Assembly (NCBI GenBank): GCA_023453025.1
Contig: JAEXUD010000008.1
Span: 186,001-250,000, forward strand
DNA: 64,000 nucleotides
Source of the DNA: Bacillota bacterium
GTDB lineage: Bacteria; Bacillota; Clostridia; Tissierellales; Sedimentibacteraceae
Reading direction: 5' to 3'
Positions 34,176 to 43,081 of the stretch are shown in pieces (position 1 is the stretch's first letter; each line of letters starts with the position of its first letter). The notes under the pieces were generated by a model. It had not been told where the DNA came from. It saw only the letters and a program-made list of their open reading frames with translations, and searched no databases. Both the position numbers and the translations under genes were made by a program.

Positions 34176-34203
34176 AGATCCTTCGCTTATGCTCAGGATA
34201 ACA
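34176..34203. repeat. Relic half of a dispersed palindromic repeat
   Basis: AGATCCTTCGCTTATGCTCAGGATAACA closely resembles, at its GAT.CTTCG...GA.TGACA ends, the right half of the repeat at 13965-14044. It lies in the 69-base gap between the glycerate kinase and transglutaminase genes. The left arm is missing, so it is probably a decayed copy. Confidence 0.45.
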
Positions 34204-34216
34204 GCTAACAGTGTTA

Positions 34217-35350
34217 TTATTTTATACTTTTTATGAGTCTTAATATGTTATCAATTGTTGCTTCCATATTTTCATTGCTTTTTAACCTGCTTATATGAAA
34301 GTCCTGCGGAAGCCTGTTAATTGTGAAAACTGAAGTTACTCCCATATCATATGCTTCCTGTGTATTCTCTTCTGCTCCTCCGGCAATTACGGTTACAGGA
34401 ACATTTTTCTTTTTGGCCCTTCTCGCAACTCCGATTACAACTTTTCCGCGCAAACTTTGAGTATCCAGCTTGCCTTCACCTGTAAATATCATGTCTGCAT
34501 CGGAAATTATTTCATCAAAGTTAACCGTGTCAAGAACTGTTTCAATACCCATTTGAAGTCTGGAATTAAAGAATGCCATCATTCCTGCACCCATGGCTCC
34601 TGCTGCTCCGCCTCCCGGCACATCTTTTAAATCAATACCTAAGTTATTTTTAATAACCTTGCAAAGATTAATCAAGCCGTCATCAAGCTCTTTAACCATT
34701 TGAGTATCAGCTCCCTTTTGAGGGCCGAAAATATATGCAGCACCGGCTTCGCCGTACATTGGATTGTCTATATCACACATGGTTATTATTTCAACATTCT
34801 TAATCAATTCAGATTGCTGTGTCAAATCTATTTTCGCAATATCTTTTAATGTGCCTCCCACGGGAATAAATTCATATCCGTCCTTATCATAGAACTTTAC
34901 CCCCGTTGCTGCTGCAGCACCGCAGCCTCCGTCATTTGTTGAGGAACCTCCAAGACCGACTATAATTTTTTTGCAGCCTTTATCTGCCGCAGATAAAATC
35001 AGCTGTCCCACCCCATAGGTTGTTGTTTTTTTAGGATTTTTCCTGTCTTCTACCAGCGGAAGTCCTGCACAGCCTGCCATTTCTATCACTGCCGTCTCTT
35101 TATCACTTAATATGCCATAGAAAGATTCCATTTCTTCAAAATATGGATTTTTAACTATTTCAAAAATCTTTTCTCCTCCTGATGCTTCCAAAAAGCAATC
35201 AACACTTCCTTCTCCGCCGTCTGCAACAGGTATAGAAACAACATGACATTGAGGAAAGTGGTAGTTTACTGATTTTTCAATAATCTTACAAACTTCCTTT
35301 GAGCTTAATGTTCCTTTGAATGAATCCGGAATTAATACTGTTTTTTTCAT
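34217..35350 (-). CDS. Glycerate kinase (GlxK/GarK family)
   Basis: 377 residues from the ATG at 35350, which has AAAGGGGGT upstream; a start at 35374 is weaker. Signatures are LIPDSFKGTLSSKEV at the N-terminus, VPVADGGEG-like SIPVADGGEGSVDCF, VGLGGSSTNDGGCGAAAA and the MGAGMMAFF region. The family phosphorylates D-glycerate to 2-phosphoglycerate with ATP, feeding glycolysis. It sits 79 bases behind murA with a GC-rich hairpin between, so co-transcription is partial at best. It has no obvious link to the cell-wall genes upstream. Confidence 0.92.
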   Translation of the reverse strand: MKKTVLIPDSFKGTLSSKEVCKIIEKSVNYHFPQCHVVSIPVADGGEGSVDCFLEASGGEKIFEIVKNPYFEEMESFYGILSDKETAVIEMAGCAGLPLVEDRKNPKKTTTYGVGQLILSAADKGCKKIIVGLGGSSTNDGGCGAAAATGVKFYDKDGYEFIPVGGTLKDIAKIDLTQQSELIKNVEIITMCDIDNPMYGEAGAAYIFGPQKGADTQMVKELDDGLINLCKVIKNNLGIDLKDVPGGGAAGAMGAGMMAFFNSRLQMGIETVLDTVNFDEIISDADMIFTGEGKLDTQSLRGKVVIGVARRAKKKNVPVTVIAGGAEENTQEAYDMGVTSVFTINRLPQDFHISRLKSNENMEATIDNILRLIKSIK

Positions 35351-35376
35351 GTGACCCCCTTTAAAGATATTCAAAC

Positions 35377-35397
35377 GGGAGGGTTTGAGACCCTCCC
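35377..35397 (-). terminator. GC-rich hairpin between murA and glycerate kinase
   Basis: GGGAGGG (35377-35383) pairs perfectly with CCCTCCC (35391-35397) around a seven-base loop. No strong T-run follows on the minus strand (GTTTGAAT), so it may attenuate or stabilise the mRNA end more than terminate. Confidence 0.45.
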
Positions 35398-35429
35398 CAA
35401 TTATGATATTCGCTTATTTTAATATTGCT

Positions 35430-36695
35430 TTATTCTTCATCTTTGACTCTTTTTATTTTCGCACCCAGATTCATAAACTTGTTTTCAATATGCTCATAGC
35501 CTCTGTCTATGTGCTGGATATCTGTAACTTCGGTCAGACCGTCTGCAATAAGCCCCGCAATTATTAAAGCCGCACCTGCTCTCAGATCGGTGGCTTGTAC
35601 CACCGTTCCCTTCAATACAGGGTTTCCTGTTATATTTGCCTGCTTCATAGTGAATTCTATACTTGCACCCATCTTCTTGATTTCATTCACATACTTGAAC
35701 CGATCCTCGGATACCCCTTCTACTACCAGGCTGTCTCCTTTTATGGAGGAAAGAAGCACTGTCATAGGCTGCTGCAAATCTGTAGGGAATCCAGGATATG
35801 GTAATGTTTTAATGTTAACAGGAGTTAAATCTCTCTGATAAAATATTCTCATAGAATCACCGTATTCTTCAATGCCTACTCCCATTTCTTTCAGCTTTGC
35901 AGTAACAGGCTCCATATGCTTTGGAATAATATCATCTATTATAATATCCCCTTTGGTTGCCGCAGCAGCAATCATATATGTTCCTGCTTCTATCTGGTCA
36001 GGAATAACTCTGTATGTGCATCCGGTTAATTCCTTTACCCCGTTTATTCTGATTACATCGGTCCCTGCTCCCTTTATATCTGCTCCCATGGAATTCAAAA
36101 AATTAGCCGTATCAACTATGTGAGGCTCCTTCGCAGCATTTTCAATAATTGTTTTGCCTTCTGCATATACTGCCGCAAGCATTATATTAATAGTTGCCCC
36201 GACACTTACCACATCAAGGTAAATTTTATTTCCCACCAATTTGTCAGCCTGGACATTGACTCTGCCTTCAGGTGTAATTTCAACTTTGGCTCCCAATGCT
36301 TCAAATCCTTTTATATGCTGGTCTATTGGTCTGTTTCCTATGTCGCATCCGCCGGGCAGCAACGATGATGCTTTCTTAAATCTTCCAAGCCCTGCTCCAA
36401 GTAAATAATAAGAAGCTCTCATTTTTTTAGATAATCCATTTTTTAAATAGCACTCTTTTACGTTAAAAGCATCTACAGAAATTGATGTATCATCAAGATA
36501 TTTCGTTTCTGCTCCCAATTCAGATAATATTTCCATAAATACATTTACATCTTCAATTTTAGGAACATTTTGAATAATACATTTTCCCGGGCACAGCAGA
36601 GTTGCTGGAATTATTGCAACAGCCGCATTTTTGAATCCCCCTATATTTACCTTGCCTTTTAATCTTGTTCCACCCTCTATAACAAACTTAGACAT
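35430..36695 (-). CDS. murA: UDP-N-acetylglucosamine 1-carboxyvinyltransferase
   Basis: 421 residues from the ATG at 36695 with GAGGAA upstream; a TTG two codons earlier is less likely. It is the first committed step of peptidoglycan synthesis, adding enolpyruvate from PEP to UDP-GlcNAc. The N-terminal GGTRLKGKVNIGGFKNAAV region with the substrate-binding Lys and Asn is present, and the PEP/fosfomycin-reactive Cys is seen near residue 116 in LLPGGCDIGNRPID. Presence of this Cys predicts fosfomycin sensitivity. It follows yycI in the walRK locus after a 133-base gap, linking wall synthesis and its regulator by position. Confidence 0.95.
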   Translation of the reverse strand: MSKFVIEGGTRLKGKVNIGGFKNAAVAIIPATLLCPGKCIIQNVPKIEDVNVFMEILSELGAETKYLDDTSISVDAFNVKECYLKNGLSKKMRASYYLLGAGLGRFKKASSLLPGGCDIGNRPIDQHIKGFEALGAKVEITPEGRVNVQADKLVGNKIYLDVVSVGATINIMLAAVYAEGKTIIENAAKEPHIVDTANFLNSMGADIKGAGTDVIRINGVKELTGCTYRVIPDQIEAGTYMIAAAATKGDIIIDDIIPKHMEPVTAKLKEMGVGIEEYGDSMRIFYQRDLTPVNIKTLPYPGFPTDLQQPMTVLLSSIKGDSLVVEGVSEDRFKYVNEIKKMGASIEFTMKQANITGNPVLKGTVVQATDLRAGAALIIAGLIADGLTEVTDIQHIDRGYEHIENKFMNLGAKIKRVKDEE

Positions 36696-36828
36696 AAACA
36701 ATTCCTCAATTCTTCTTTATTAAGTATACAATTAAAATCCGCTGTTGGATATAAATCAATTTCCTATTATAATATTTTCATCATATAATAATATAATAAT
36801 ATTTACATATTTTCAATAAAAAATAATG

Positions 36829-37677
36829 TTAATCCATATTATATGTATTAATATCCGACAAATGTTTTTGAGTTCCATCACTAAAAATAACTTTCCACAC
36901 AGGATATGAATTTATTCCTGAAATGTACTTCCAATTCTCATCTTCCACACTATAAAATGTCATTTCTATGTCAATAATTTCCTTGTTTTCTATATCTTCA
37001 AAGGATAGCAGTTTTGGCAAAGCTTCGCCTGCAGAAAATGTGCGGGTTCTTTCAGCCGTTTCTTTTACCGAAATGATATTTTGCATTTCAAATTTATAAA
37101 TTCCTTCTTTATCAAAATAAAATTTCATGTATGAGTTATCCATGCTGTAGTTGTCATATTTTTTGGTATACACAGCAAAAGATTCAGAATCGGAAATATG
37201 TCTGTAATCTTCATAATATCCGGTTGCATCAATTTTCTTGTCGTCAATAAATTGTTTTATAACTTCATCCACAGCTTCTATATCTATGACTTCTCCCGAA
37301 GTTTTTTCTCTGATTGTATAATGAAGTTTTTTACCTGCTGTAATTTCCAGAATCTCACCTTTATGATTGCTGTAAAGAGTCACATCCTCTACAGGATCAA
37401 CTCCGGGCCCTAAAAAGCGGCTGAGCAAATCATTGTTGATGTTTATAATTTCATATTCTGTGTCCAAGGTCGGCAGCATATAGGTTTCTTCAGGTAATTC
37501 ACTGCTGATTATGATATTTTTTTCTTTTAAAATATTTTCGACGCTTTCAATAAACTCTGAATCAGACACTACATCATATTCATCAGAAAAAATATCTTTA
37601 TATGAAGATGTAAATAAAAAAATATTCAAAATAATAAACGCTATAATCAATATTGTACTTGTTTTATTCCAATCCAT
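36829..37677 (-). CDS. YycI-like regulator of the WalRK system
   Basis: 282 residues with one N-terminal TM helix (TSTILIIAFIILNIFLFTS) and an extracytoplasmic ~255-residue domain. Sequence conservation is low, as is usual for this family. The C-terminal region with YPVWKVIF-like WKVIFSDGTQKHLSDIN resembles the YycI fold, and position directly after a YycH-like gene supports it. In Bacillus YycI and YycH bind WalK in the membrane and restrain it. The start is MDWNKT, 12 bases after yycH. Confidence 0.75.
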   Translation of the reverse strand: MDWNKTSTILIIAFIILNIFLFTSSYKDIFSDEYDVVSDSEFIESVENILKEKNIIISSELPEETYMLPTLDTEYEIININNDLLSRFLGPGVDPVEDVTLYSNHKGEILEITAGKKLHYTIREKTSGEVIDIEAVDEVIKQFIDDKKIDATGYYEDYRHISDSESFAVYTKKYDNYSMDNSYMKFYFDKEGIYKFEMQNIISVKETAERTRTFSAGEALPKLLSFEDIENKEIIDIEMTFYSVEDENWKYISGINSYPVWKVIFSDGTQKHLSDINTYNMD

Positions 37678-37689
37678 ATCTAACCGTTC

Positions 37690-39078
37690 CTACTGCCATT
37701 CTTCTATTAATGCCCCTGAAATGGCATTAAATATATAGCTTTTTTCTCCTGTTTCTATGACCCATACAACCCTCAGCAGCTGTTCTCTTGAAATTCTTGA
37801 CAAATCAAAGTATCCCAGATATATGTTTGATATGTCTTCAAGCATTTCCTGCTTCAAAGGCTTGAGCTGAGAAATCTCGTCCTGACCCAGAATGTCTGAT
37901 TCACTGTCTAAATTCCTCATTATTACATCAACCGCCGGAAGTATTTGAACATCATTCATTTTGTTCATCTGTGACTCATCTATAATTCTTATGAATCTTT
38001 TGTATGATATTACATTATTGTCAACCACATCTATTTGCAAGGCTGAATTTTCTCTTACCCTGCTGAATAAAATCGGTCTTTCTTTAATTTTGTACGAGAA
38101 TGTGTACCTGTAACCAAAATTACCATCATACTCAACGCTTTCAATATTGCTTAAATATCCGTCCTCAGGAAAACCAAGAAATTCTTCAGTAAAATTAACC
38201 GCTGTTACCAAGCTTTCATATACATCTGATGAACTTCCCATTTCTTCTGTTGTATCGTAAAAGTCAAGCAATCCTTCGGAATTTATTTTAAGTATTTTTT
38301 CTGTTCTGTACATATAGACCAGGTTTCCGCTGACTTCGACGGATTTTCTCACATAATCATAATTGTTTTTGAAATAATTTTTTGCTATTTTATTTATTGT
38401 TTCAGTATCGAACACATCCAGCTCAGACCTTACAAACACAGGATTCAGTGCAGTTTTTTCCTGAGGTATCGGAACCTGGATGGTTTTATCACCAATCTTT
38501 TGATTAAATGCATATTGAGTTTTACCGTTGAAGTCATACTGCTTCACTATATTGACAATTTCTTGGGCATCAATGAGATCATCTTCAATTTTTATAGTGT
38601 TTTCTCCATTGTATATATAAATTGCATTTGTGTTATCTAAATCAATAATTATATTTTTAATACTTTTAATTCTCGTTTTAATTTCATTATTATTAATTTT
38701 CATGTGTGCTGTGAATATTTCCACAGGAATGTTTACGGTAAAATCAAACTTTAAATATTGTGAAGGAAATGCTGCTGATTCATTAATACTGCTGTTATTA
38801 AAGCGTTCAAAAGCATCATTAATTATATAAACAGCCATACCCCATAAATTCTGCTCATCTGAATAAGATATTGTATAATTATCCTTATATTTAATTACAT
38901 TCTTTATTGGTTTTACTACATTCCATATATCAGCAGCCACTACATTCTGGTTATTGTTACCATGCTCTGACCTATATTCCAAAAAACTAGGCAATTTAAG
39001 CCAGACGCTGCTGCTTAAATAAATGCAGACAAATACCATTACAACTAATATAATGTTTTTAATTTTAACCTGTTTCAT
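37690..39078 (-). CDS. YycH-like regulator of the WalRK system
   Basis: 462 residues with one N-terminal TM helix (IILVVMVFVCIYLSSSVWL) and a large extracytoplasmic domain. YycH is identified mainly by order (walR-walK-yycH-yycI) and topology, with the LSSSVWLKLPSF segment agreeing with family members. It sits nine bases behind walK, so it is translated from the same mRNA. It should act in the membrane with YycI on WalK. Its sequence divergence is high, and the name is position-supported. Confidence 0.75.
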   Translation of the reverse strand: MKQVKIKNIILVVMVFVCIYLSSSVWLKLPSFLEYRSEHGNNNQNVVAADIWNVVKPIKNVIKYKDNYTISYSDEQNLWGMAVYIINDAFERFNNSSINESAAFPSQYLKFDFTVNIPVEIFTAHMKINNNEIKTRIKSIKNIIIDLDNTNAIYIYNGENTIKIEDDLIDAQEIVNIVKQYDFNGKTQYAFNQKIGDKTIQVPIPQEKTALNPVFVRSELDVFDTETINKIAKNYFKNNYDYVRKSVEVSGNLVYMYRTEKILKINSEGLLDFYDTTEEMGSSSDVYESLVTAVNFTEEFLGFPEDGYLSNIESVEYDGNFGYRYTFSYKIKERPILFSRVRENSALQIDVVDNNVISYKRFIRIIDESQMNKMNDVQILPAVDVIMRNLDSESDILGQDEISQLKPLKQEMLEDISNIYLGYFDLSRISREQLLRVVWVIETGEKSYIFNAISGALIEEWQ

Positions 39079-39087
39079 GTATACCTC

Positions 39088-40878
39088 TTAATTGAACTCA
39101 GGAATTGTAATTATAATCTCAGTTCCTTTATTTAATTGACTGTTTATGGATAATGATGAATCATGGGCTTCAGCTATCTGCTTTGCTATTGAAAGACCAA
39201 GACCTGTTCCTCCCAGCTCTCTTGCTCTTGCCTTATCCACGCGGTAGAATCTCTCAAATACCCTTGGTTGATCCTCTTTAGGAATACCAATGCCGTCATC
39301 CCTTATAGCAATATTGACTTTGCCATTTTCTCTGAATGCATCAATCCATACATTTCCGTTTTCCGGCGTATACTTAACTGCATTTCCTGCTATGTTTAAA
39401 AGTATCTGCTCAAAACCGTCCCTGTCAAACAATACATTCATATCAGATGAAATTAAGCCTACATGCATCGTTATATTTTTATTCTTAGCCTGAATCGACA
39501 GCTTCTTTGCTGTTTGATTAACCATTTCATTTATATTTAGTTTATCCTTTTTCCATTTTGTTTGTTCGTAATCCATTCTTGACAATCTTAACAGGTCACT
39601 GACTAATCTCGACATTCTGTCGCTTTCCGAATTTATAACGTTTAAGAAATCTTCGGCAATTTGTTTTTCCTCAAGCGCTCCGTCAAGCAGGGTTTCAGCG
39701 TAGCTTTTGATTGTTGTAATAGGAGTTTTTAATTCATGGGACACATTGGCAACAAATTCTCTTTGAAGCTTATCAATTTTATATTGCTCTGTAATATTTT
39801 TAAAAACAATAATTACACCTCCTATTTCATTTTCATTGTTCATGAACGGTGCATAGTCTACAAGATATGTTTCGTCATTTTGCTCTAAAATATCGGTGCC
39901 ATGATAATCTTTTGACTTTAATTTTGACAGAAGCATGCTATCTTTTATATTTACAACCACATCATCATATTTTTCCTCTTCATTGGTGAGTAACAGCAAA
40001 TTTTTTGCAACAGGATTGGCATGAATTATGTTACCATTTATATCAACAGTTAATACACCATCTGCCATATATTTAAATGTAGTTTCCATTTTGCTTTTTT
40101 CCTGCTGCAGGCTTGACATGGATTTTTTAAGCTGATCAATAAGGAAATTAAACATAGTTCCCAGCTGGCCGATCTCATCATTTGATTTAACATTTACCTT
40201 TTGATCAAAATCCCCCTGTGACATTTGCTTTGCTTTAAAGGTCAGTTCCTTGATTGGTCCTGTAATGCTGGATGATAAAATCAGACCTAAAAAAATGGTC
40301 AACGTCAATGCTAAAATTGTTGCCTGAGTCATTATTTCCTTTGATTCGTTTACTGTTTCGTATATATACTCAATATTGTTGGAAAGATATATATATCCCT
40401 CAATATTCCCGTCAGTTCTAACAGGGTAAGACATGTGATACAAAAATGTAGGATATTCTGTACCTTCAAATTGATCCGGCGGTGCAATATGCTCTACGTT
40501 TCCATCAATTGATTTAGTGAAAATATAATTGTTTATATGTGTTGTGCTAAATGCGCTTTGCCCTATTAAATCTTCCGCGCTTCCCGCTATTATAGTTTTT
40601 TTCTGGTCGTTTAAGATAATATAGATATTTTCATTGTACCCTATTTGTATGCTGTTTATATATTGCCGAATTTCCTCTATATTTTCATTCCATTCTTTTG
40701 CCTCAAGAGCTTCTGAGGAATGTATAATAGACTGTATCCTTTTCTCCATATTTTTCTTGTTCATTTCAAGCTGAATATCTTCAAGCTGACCAACTATATA
40801 TATTCCTACAATGGACATTGCAAGAAAAACAAGCAAAAAATAAATCAGTATAAATCTCCATCTAATACTTTTAAACAT
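39088..40878 (-). CDS. walK: WalK-like sensor histidine kinase
   Basis: 596 residues. TM1 ~10-28, an extracytoplasmic sensor region (~30-180), TM2 ~185-205, HAMP (~206-260, ending QLGTMFNFLIDQL), PAS (~270-370, with MADGVLTVDINGNIIHANP), a PAC-like segment, then HisKA with FVANVSHELKTPITTIKSYAE (phospho-His) and HATPase with DGIGIPKEDQPRVFERFYR and GGTGLGLSIAK. Domain order TM-sensor-TM-HAMP-PAS-HisKA-HATPase is that of WalK (YycG), which coordinates wall growth with division. It follows walR by five bases and precedes yycH by nine. Confidence 0.93.
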   Translation of the reverse strand: MFKSIRWRFILIYFLLVFLAMSIVGIYIVGQLEDIQLEMNKKNMEKRIQSIIHSSEALEAKEWNENIEEIRQYINSIQIGYNENIYIILNDQKKTIIAGSAEDLIGQSAFSTTHINNYIFTKSIDGNVEHIAPPDQFEGTEYPTFLYHMSYPVRTDGNIEGYIYLSNNIEYIYETVNESKEIMTQATILALTLTIFLGLILSSSITGPIKELTFKAKQMSQGDFDQKVNVKSNDEIGQLGTMFNFLIDQLKKSMSSLQQEKSKMETTFKYMADGVLTVDINGNIIHANPVAKNLLLLTNEEEKYDDVVVNIKDSMLLSKLKSKDYHGTDILEQNDETYLVDYAPFMNNENEIGGVIIVFKNITEQYKIDKLQREFVANVSHELKTPITTIKSYAETLLDGALEEKQIAEDFLNVINSESDRMSRLVSDLLRLSRMDYEQTKWKKDKLNINEMVNQTAKKLSIQAKNKNITMHVGLISSDMNVLFDRDGFEQILLNIAGNAVKYTPENGNVWIDAFRENGKVNIAIRDDGIGIPKEDQPRVFERFYRVDKARARELGGTGLGLSIAKQIAEAHDSSLSINSQLNKGTEIIITIPEFN

Positions 40879-40883
40879 GCTCT

Positions 40884-41567
40884 TTACCTACTCTTAAAAT
40901 AATATCCTGTTCCTCTTTTAGTAATTATATATTTATCTTCATCCGTTTCAATCTTTTCTCTTAATCTTCTTACTGTTACGTCAACTGTTCTTAAATCTCC
41001 AAATTCGTAGCCCCACACTTCCTTTAAAAGGTGCTCTCTGTTAAATACCCTGTCCGCATTCATAAACATATATTTCAAAAGATCAAATTCTCTGTTGGTC
41101 AAGTCAATTATTTCATCTTCCTTGCTCACTTCGTAGGTATTCATATCTATCTTTAAATTACCAACGTTAATTATTTTAGACTTCATTTCTTCATTGACAT
41201 TAGAAAGCTTAACCCTCCTGAGGTTTGCTCTTACTCTGGCTATTAATTCTTTGTTGCTGAACGGTTTTGTGATGTAATCATCTGCTCCCAGCTCAAGCCC
41301 TGTTATTTTATCATTTTCTTCTTCCTTCGCCGTAAGCATTATAACAGGCATCACATATTCCATTCTTATTTCTTTTAATACCTCAAAACCATTTTTCTTC
41401 GGAAGCATAATATCAAGAATTATTAACTCCGGATTCATTTTATGAACCATTTTTATTGCTTCCTCGCCATCATAGGCAGCTTGAACCTCAAATCCTTCTT
41501 TTAATAGATTGTATTTAATTATTTCTGCTATTGGTCTTTCATCATCTACTACTAATATCTTCGGCAT
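40884..41567 (-). CDS. walR: WalR-like OmpR-family response regulator
   Basis: 227 residues from the ATG at 41567 with GGAGGT; frame continuation to 41627 has no ribosome site. The receiver domain has ILVVDDERPI, the Asp in LIILDIMLPKKNGFEVL, and TKPFSNKELIARV. The winged helix (~130-227) has LTNREFDLLKYMFMN and VTVRRLREKIE with KRGTGYYF. In Firmicutes WalR is usually essential and controls wall hydrolases. First gene of the leftward walR-walK-yycH-yycI operon; a TATAAT (41657-41652) upstream is a plausible -10 with a poor -35. Confidence 0.93.
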   Translation of the reverse strand: MPKILVVDDERPIAEIIKYNLLKEGFEVQAAYDGEEAIKMVHKMNPELIILDIMLPKKNGFEVLKEIRMEYVMPVIMLTAKEEENDKITGLELGADDYITKPFSNKELIARVRANLRRVKLSNVNEEMKSKIINVGNLKIDMNTYEVSKEDEIIDLTNREFDLLKYMFMNADRVFNREHLLKEVWGYEFGDLRTVDVTVRRLREKIETDEDKYIITKRGTGYYFKSR

Positions 41568-41715
41568 TGTTACCTCCATAACTGTTAATTGAGCAATAAA
41601 AAACATGTTCCCTGTACAATTGCTCATTTGCTGTTACAAATTATTATACCATGTTTTTTAAAAATGAACACCATCTTTAATTAAAAGCATAAATTAATTT
41701 AGGTAGGTGAATATT

Positions 41716-42885
41716 ATGAAGAATCATATAAATTACAGCAAGCTTTGTCCAACTATCAAGGGTCAGCTTTATTCAAGCAATAACAATATAATACCGGTTA
41801 TTATAGCTTATAAATCAGATAAAAGAATCAAGGAAGGTCAGATTTCTACATTATCAAATAAAATGAACCGAGAGCTTCCAATAGTAAACGGCTGTGCTTG
41901 TGAAATGAGCATAAACTCAATCTTAGAGCTAACTGCTGATCCGGATGTTGAATTCATCAGCTATGATGCGAAAGTGTTTGCAGTAATGGATGTAGCTAGA
42001 AAGGCAATTGGTGCTGACTTAGTTTTAAACACCGGTTATACAGGCAAAAATGTCACAGTTGCTATTATAGACACCGGAATATCCCCCCATGCGGATTTAA
42101 TATATCCAAACAACCGAATAGTAGGATTTAAGGATTTTGTAAACAATGAAACACGAGCGTACGACGATAACGGCCACGGCACTCACTGTGCAGGAATTTT
42201 AGCCGGCAGCGGATATGCGTCAAAGGGAAAGTATAAAGGCATTGCTCCCGATGCCAATATATTGTCTATTAAGGTACTGGATGAAAATGGCAACGGGAAT
42301 ACTTCAGATATATTGTCCACTGTCCAATGGATTATTGATAATAAGGAGGTTTATAAAACAAGAATAATAAACTTTTCTCTAGGTGCCATTGCTCAGTTCA
42401 GAGAAAAAAGAGACCCGTTAGTAAAGGCAGCTACCCATGCAATTGAAAATAATTTCATAGTTATTGCAGCTGTAGGAAACAGCGGCCCTCATAAGAACAC
42501 AATATTATCTCCTGCAACATGCAGGCATGTTATTTCAGTAGGAGCTTTGGATGATAAACGTACCCCGGAATTAAATGATGATGTTATCGCTGAGTTTTCG
42601 AGCAGAGGACCGACCATTGATAAAATAAGAAAGCCTGACTTAATTGCGCCGGGCGTAAATATTACTTCTCTTTCAAACACTAATTTAACAGGTTACGGTT
42701 CATTGAGCGGAACATCCATGTCAGCTCCGATGGTATCAGGAGCAGCTGCACTATTATTAAATGAAAATCCTAACTACACACACTTTGATATAAAAAGAAA
42801 GCTTATGAATGCATGCTCGAGAATTAGGGCCTCTGCTTACGAGCAGGGAGCAGGAGTTCTTGATATAGAAAGAATTTTCTCATAA
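41716..42885 (+). CDS. Subtilisin-like serine peptidase (S8)
   Basis: 389 residues from the ATG at 41716, five bases after AGGTGA; a GTG at 41707 is the alternative. The catalytic triad is present: Asp ~118 in VAIIDTGIS, His ~152 in NGHGTHCAGILAGSG, Ser ~332 in GTSMSAPMVSGAAALL, with the oxyanion Asn in AAVGNSGPH. No signal peptide is seen, and the N-terminal ~100 residues may be a propeptide or cap, so it may be intracellular (ISP-like). It is divergent from walR, a position often occupied by other wall-locus genes such as htrA farther downstream in Bacillus. Two hairpins follow its stop. Confidence 0.92.
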   Translation: MKNHINYSKLCPTIKGQLYSSNNNIIPVIIAYKSDKRIKEGQISTLSNKMNRELPIVNGCACEMSINSILELTADPDVEFISYDAKVFAVMDVARKAIGADLVLNTGYTGKNVTVAIIDTGISPHADLIYPNNRIVGFKDFVNNETRAYDDNGHGTHCAGILAGSGYASKGKYKGIAPDANILSIKVLDENGNGNTSDILSTVQWIIDNKEVYKTRIINFSLGAIAQFREKRDPLVKAATHAIENNFIVIAAVGNSGPHKNTILSPATCRHVISVGALDDKRTPELNDDVIAEFSSRGPTIDKIRKPDLIAPGVNITSLSNTNLTGYGSLSGTSMSAPMVSGAAALLLNENPNYTHFDIKRKLMNACSRIRASAYEQGAGVLDIERIFS

Positions 42886-42887
42886 TA

Positions 42888-42907
42888 GAGGGGACGCAAG
42901 TCCCCTC
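42888..42907 (+). terminator. Perfect hairpin after the S8 peptidase gene
   Basis: GAGGGGAC and GTCCCCTC form an 8-bp stem with a GCAA loop two bases after the stop codon. A second small hairpin (GATGAC-AAA-GTCATC, 42913-42927) follows. Neither has a T-run, so they may protect the mRNA end; the true terminator may be at 43060. Confidence 0.5.
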
Positions 42908-42934
42908 AGGTTGATGACAAAGTCATCAAGATGG

Positions 42935-43057
42935 CAGGTTGTTGAAAAAGTTCATCCTGCAAGGCACCGGAAGGCAGGCAACCGGAGCGTATTCAAGCAT
43001 ACGTGAGGATTGACTGCCTGAACGGTAACGCAGCAGGTGGGCTTTTTAAGCAGCCTG
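42935..43057. repeat. 123-bp structured repeat element (MITE/REP-like)
   Basis: The ends CAGGTTGTTGAAAAAG (42935-42950) and CTTTTTAAGCAGCCTG (43042-43057) are inverted repeats matching at 13 of 16 positions. The interior is GC-rich with a small central hairpin CGTAT...ATACG. The layout GTTGAAAAAG..GCGTAT..ATACGTGAG..CGCAGCAG..CTTTTT is that of a dispersed palindromic element I recall from several bacterial genomes. It has no coding capacity. It is more GC-rich than its surroundings, consistent with insertion. Confidence 0.65.
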
Positions 43058-43059
43058 AG

Positions 43060-43079
43060 GGGGCGTAAGGCCCCTTTTT
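43060..43079 (+). terminator. Intrinsic terminator downstream of the repeat
   Basis: GGGGC (43060-43064), a five-base loop and GCCCC (43070-43074) are followed by TTTTT. It points along the plus strand and probably ends transcription from the S8 peptidase gene. Confidence 0.65.
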
Positions 43080-43081
43080 AA

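Noticed and set aside
33918..34208. Plus-strand frame ending in a SFAYAQDNS-like tail
   Set aside because: It is antisense to the transglutaminase-like gene, and its tail comes from translation of the dispersed repeat, a pattern often mis-annotated as a protein.
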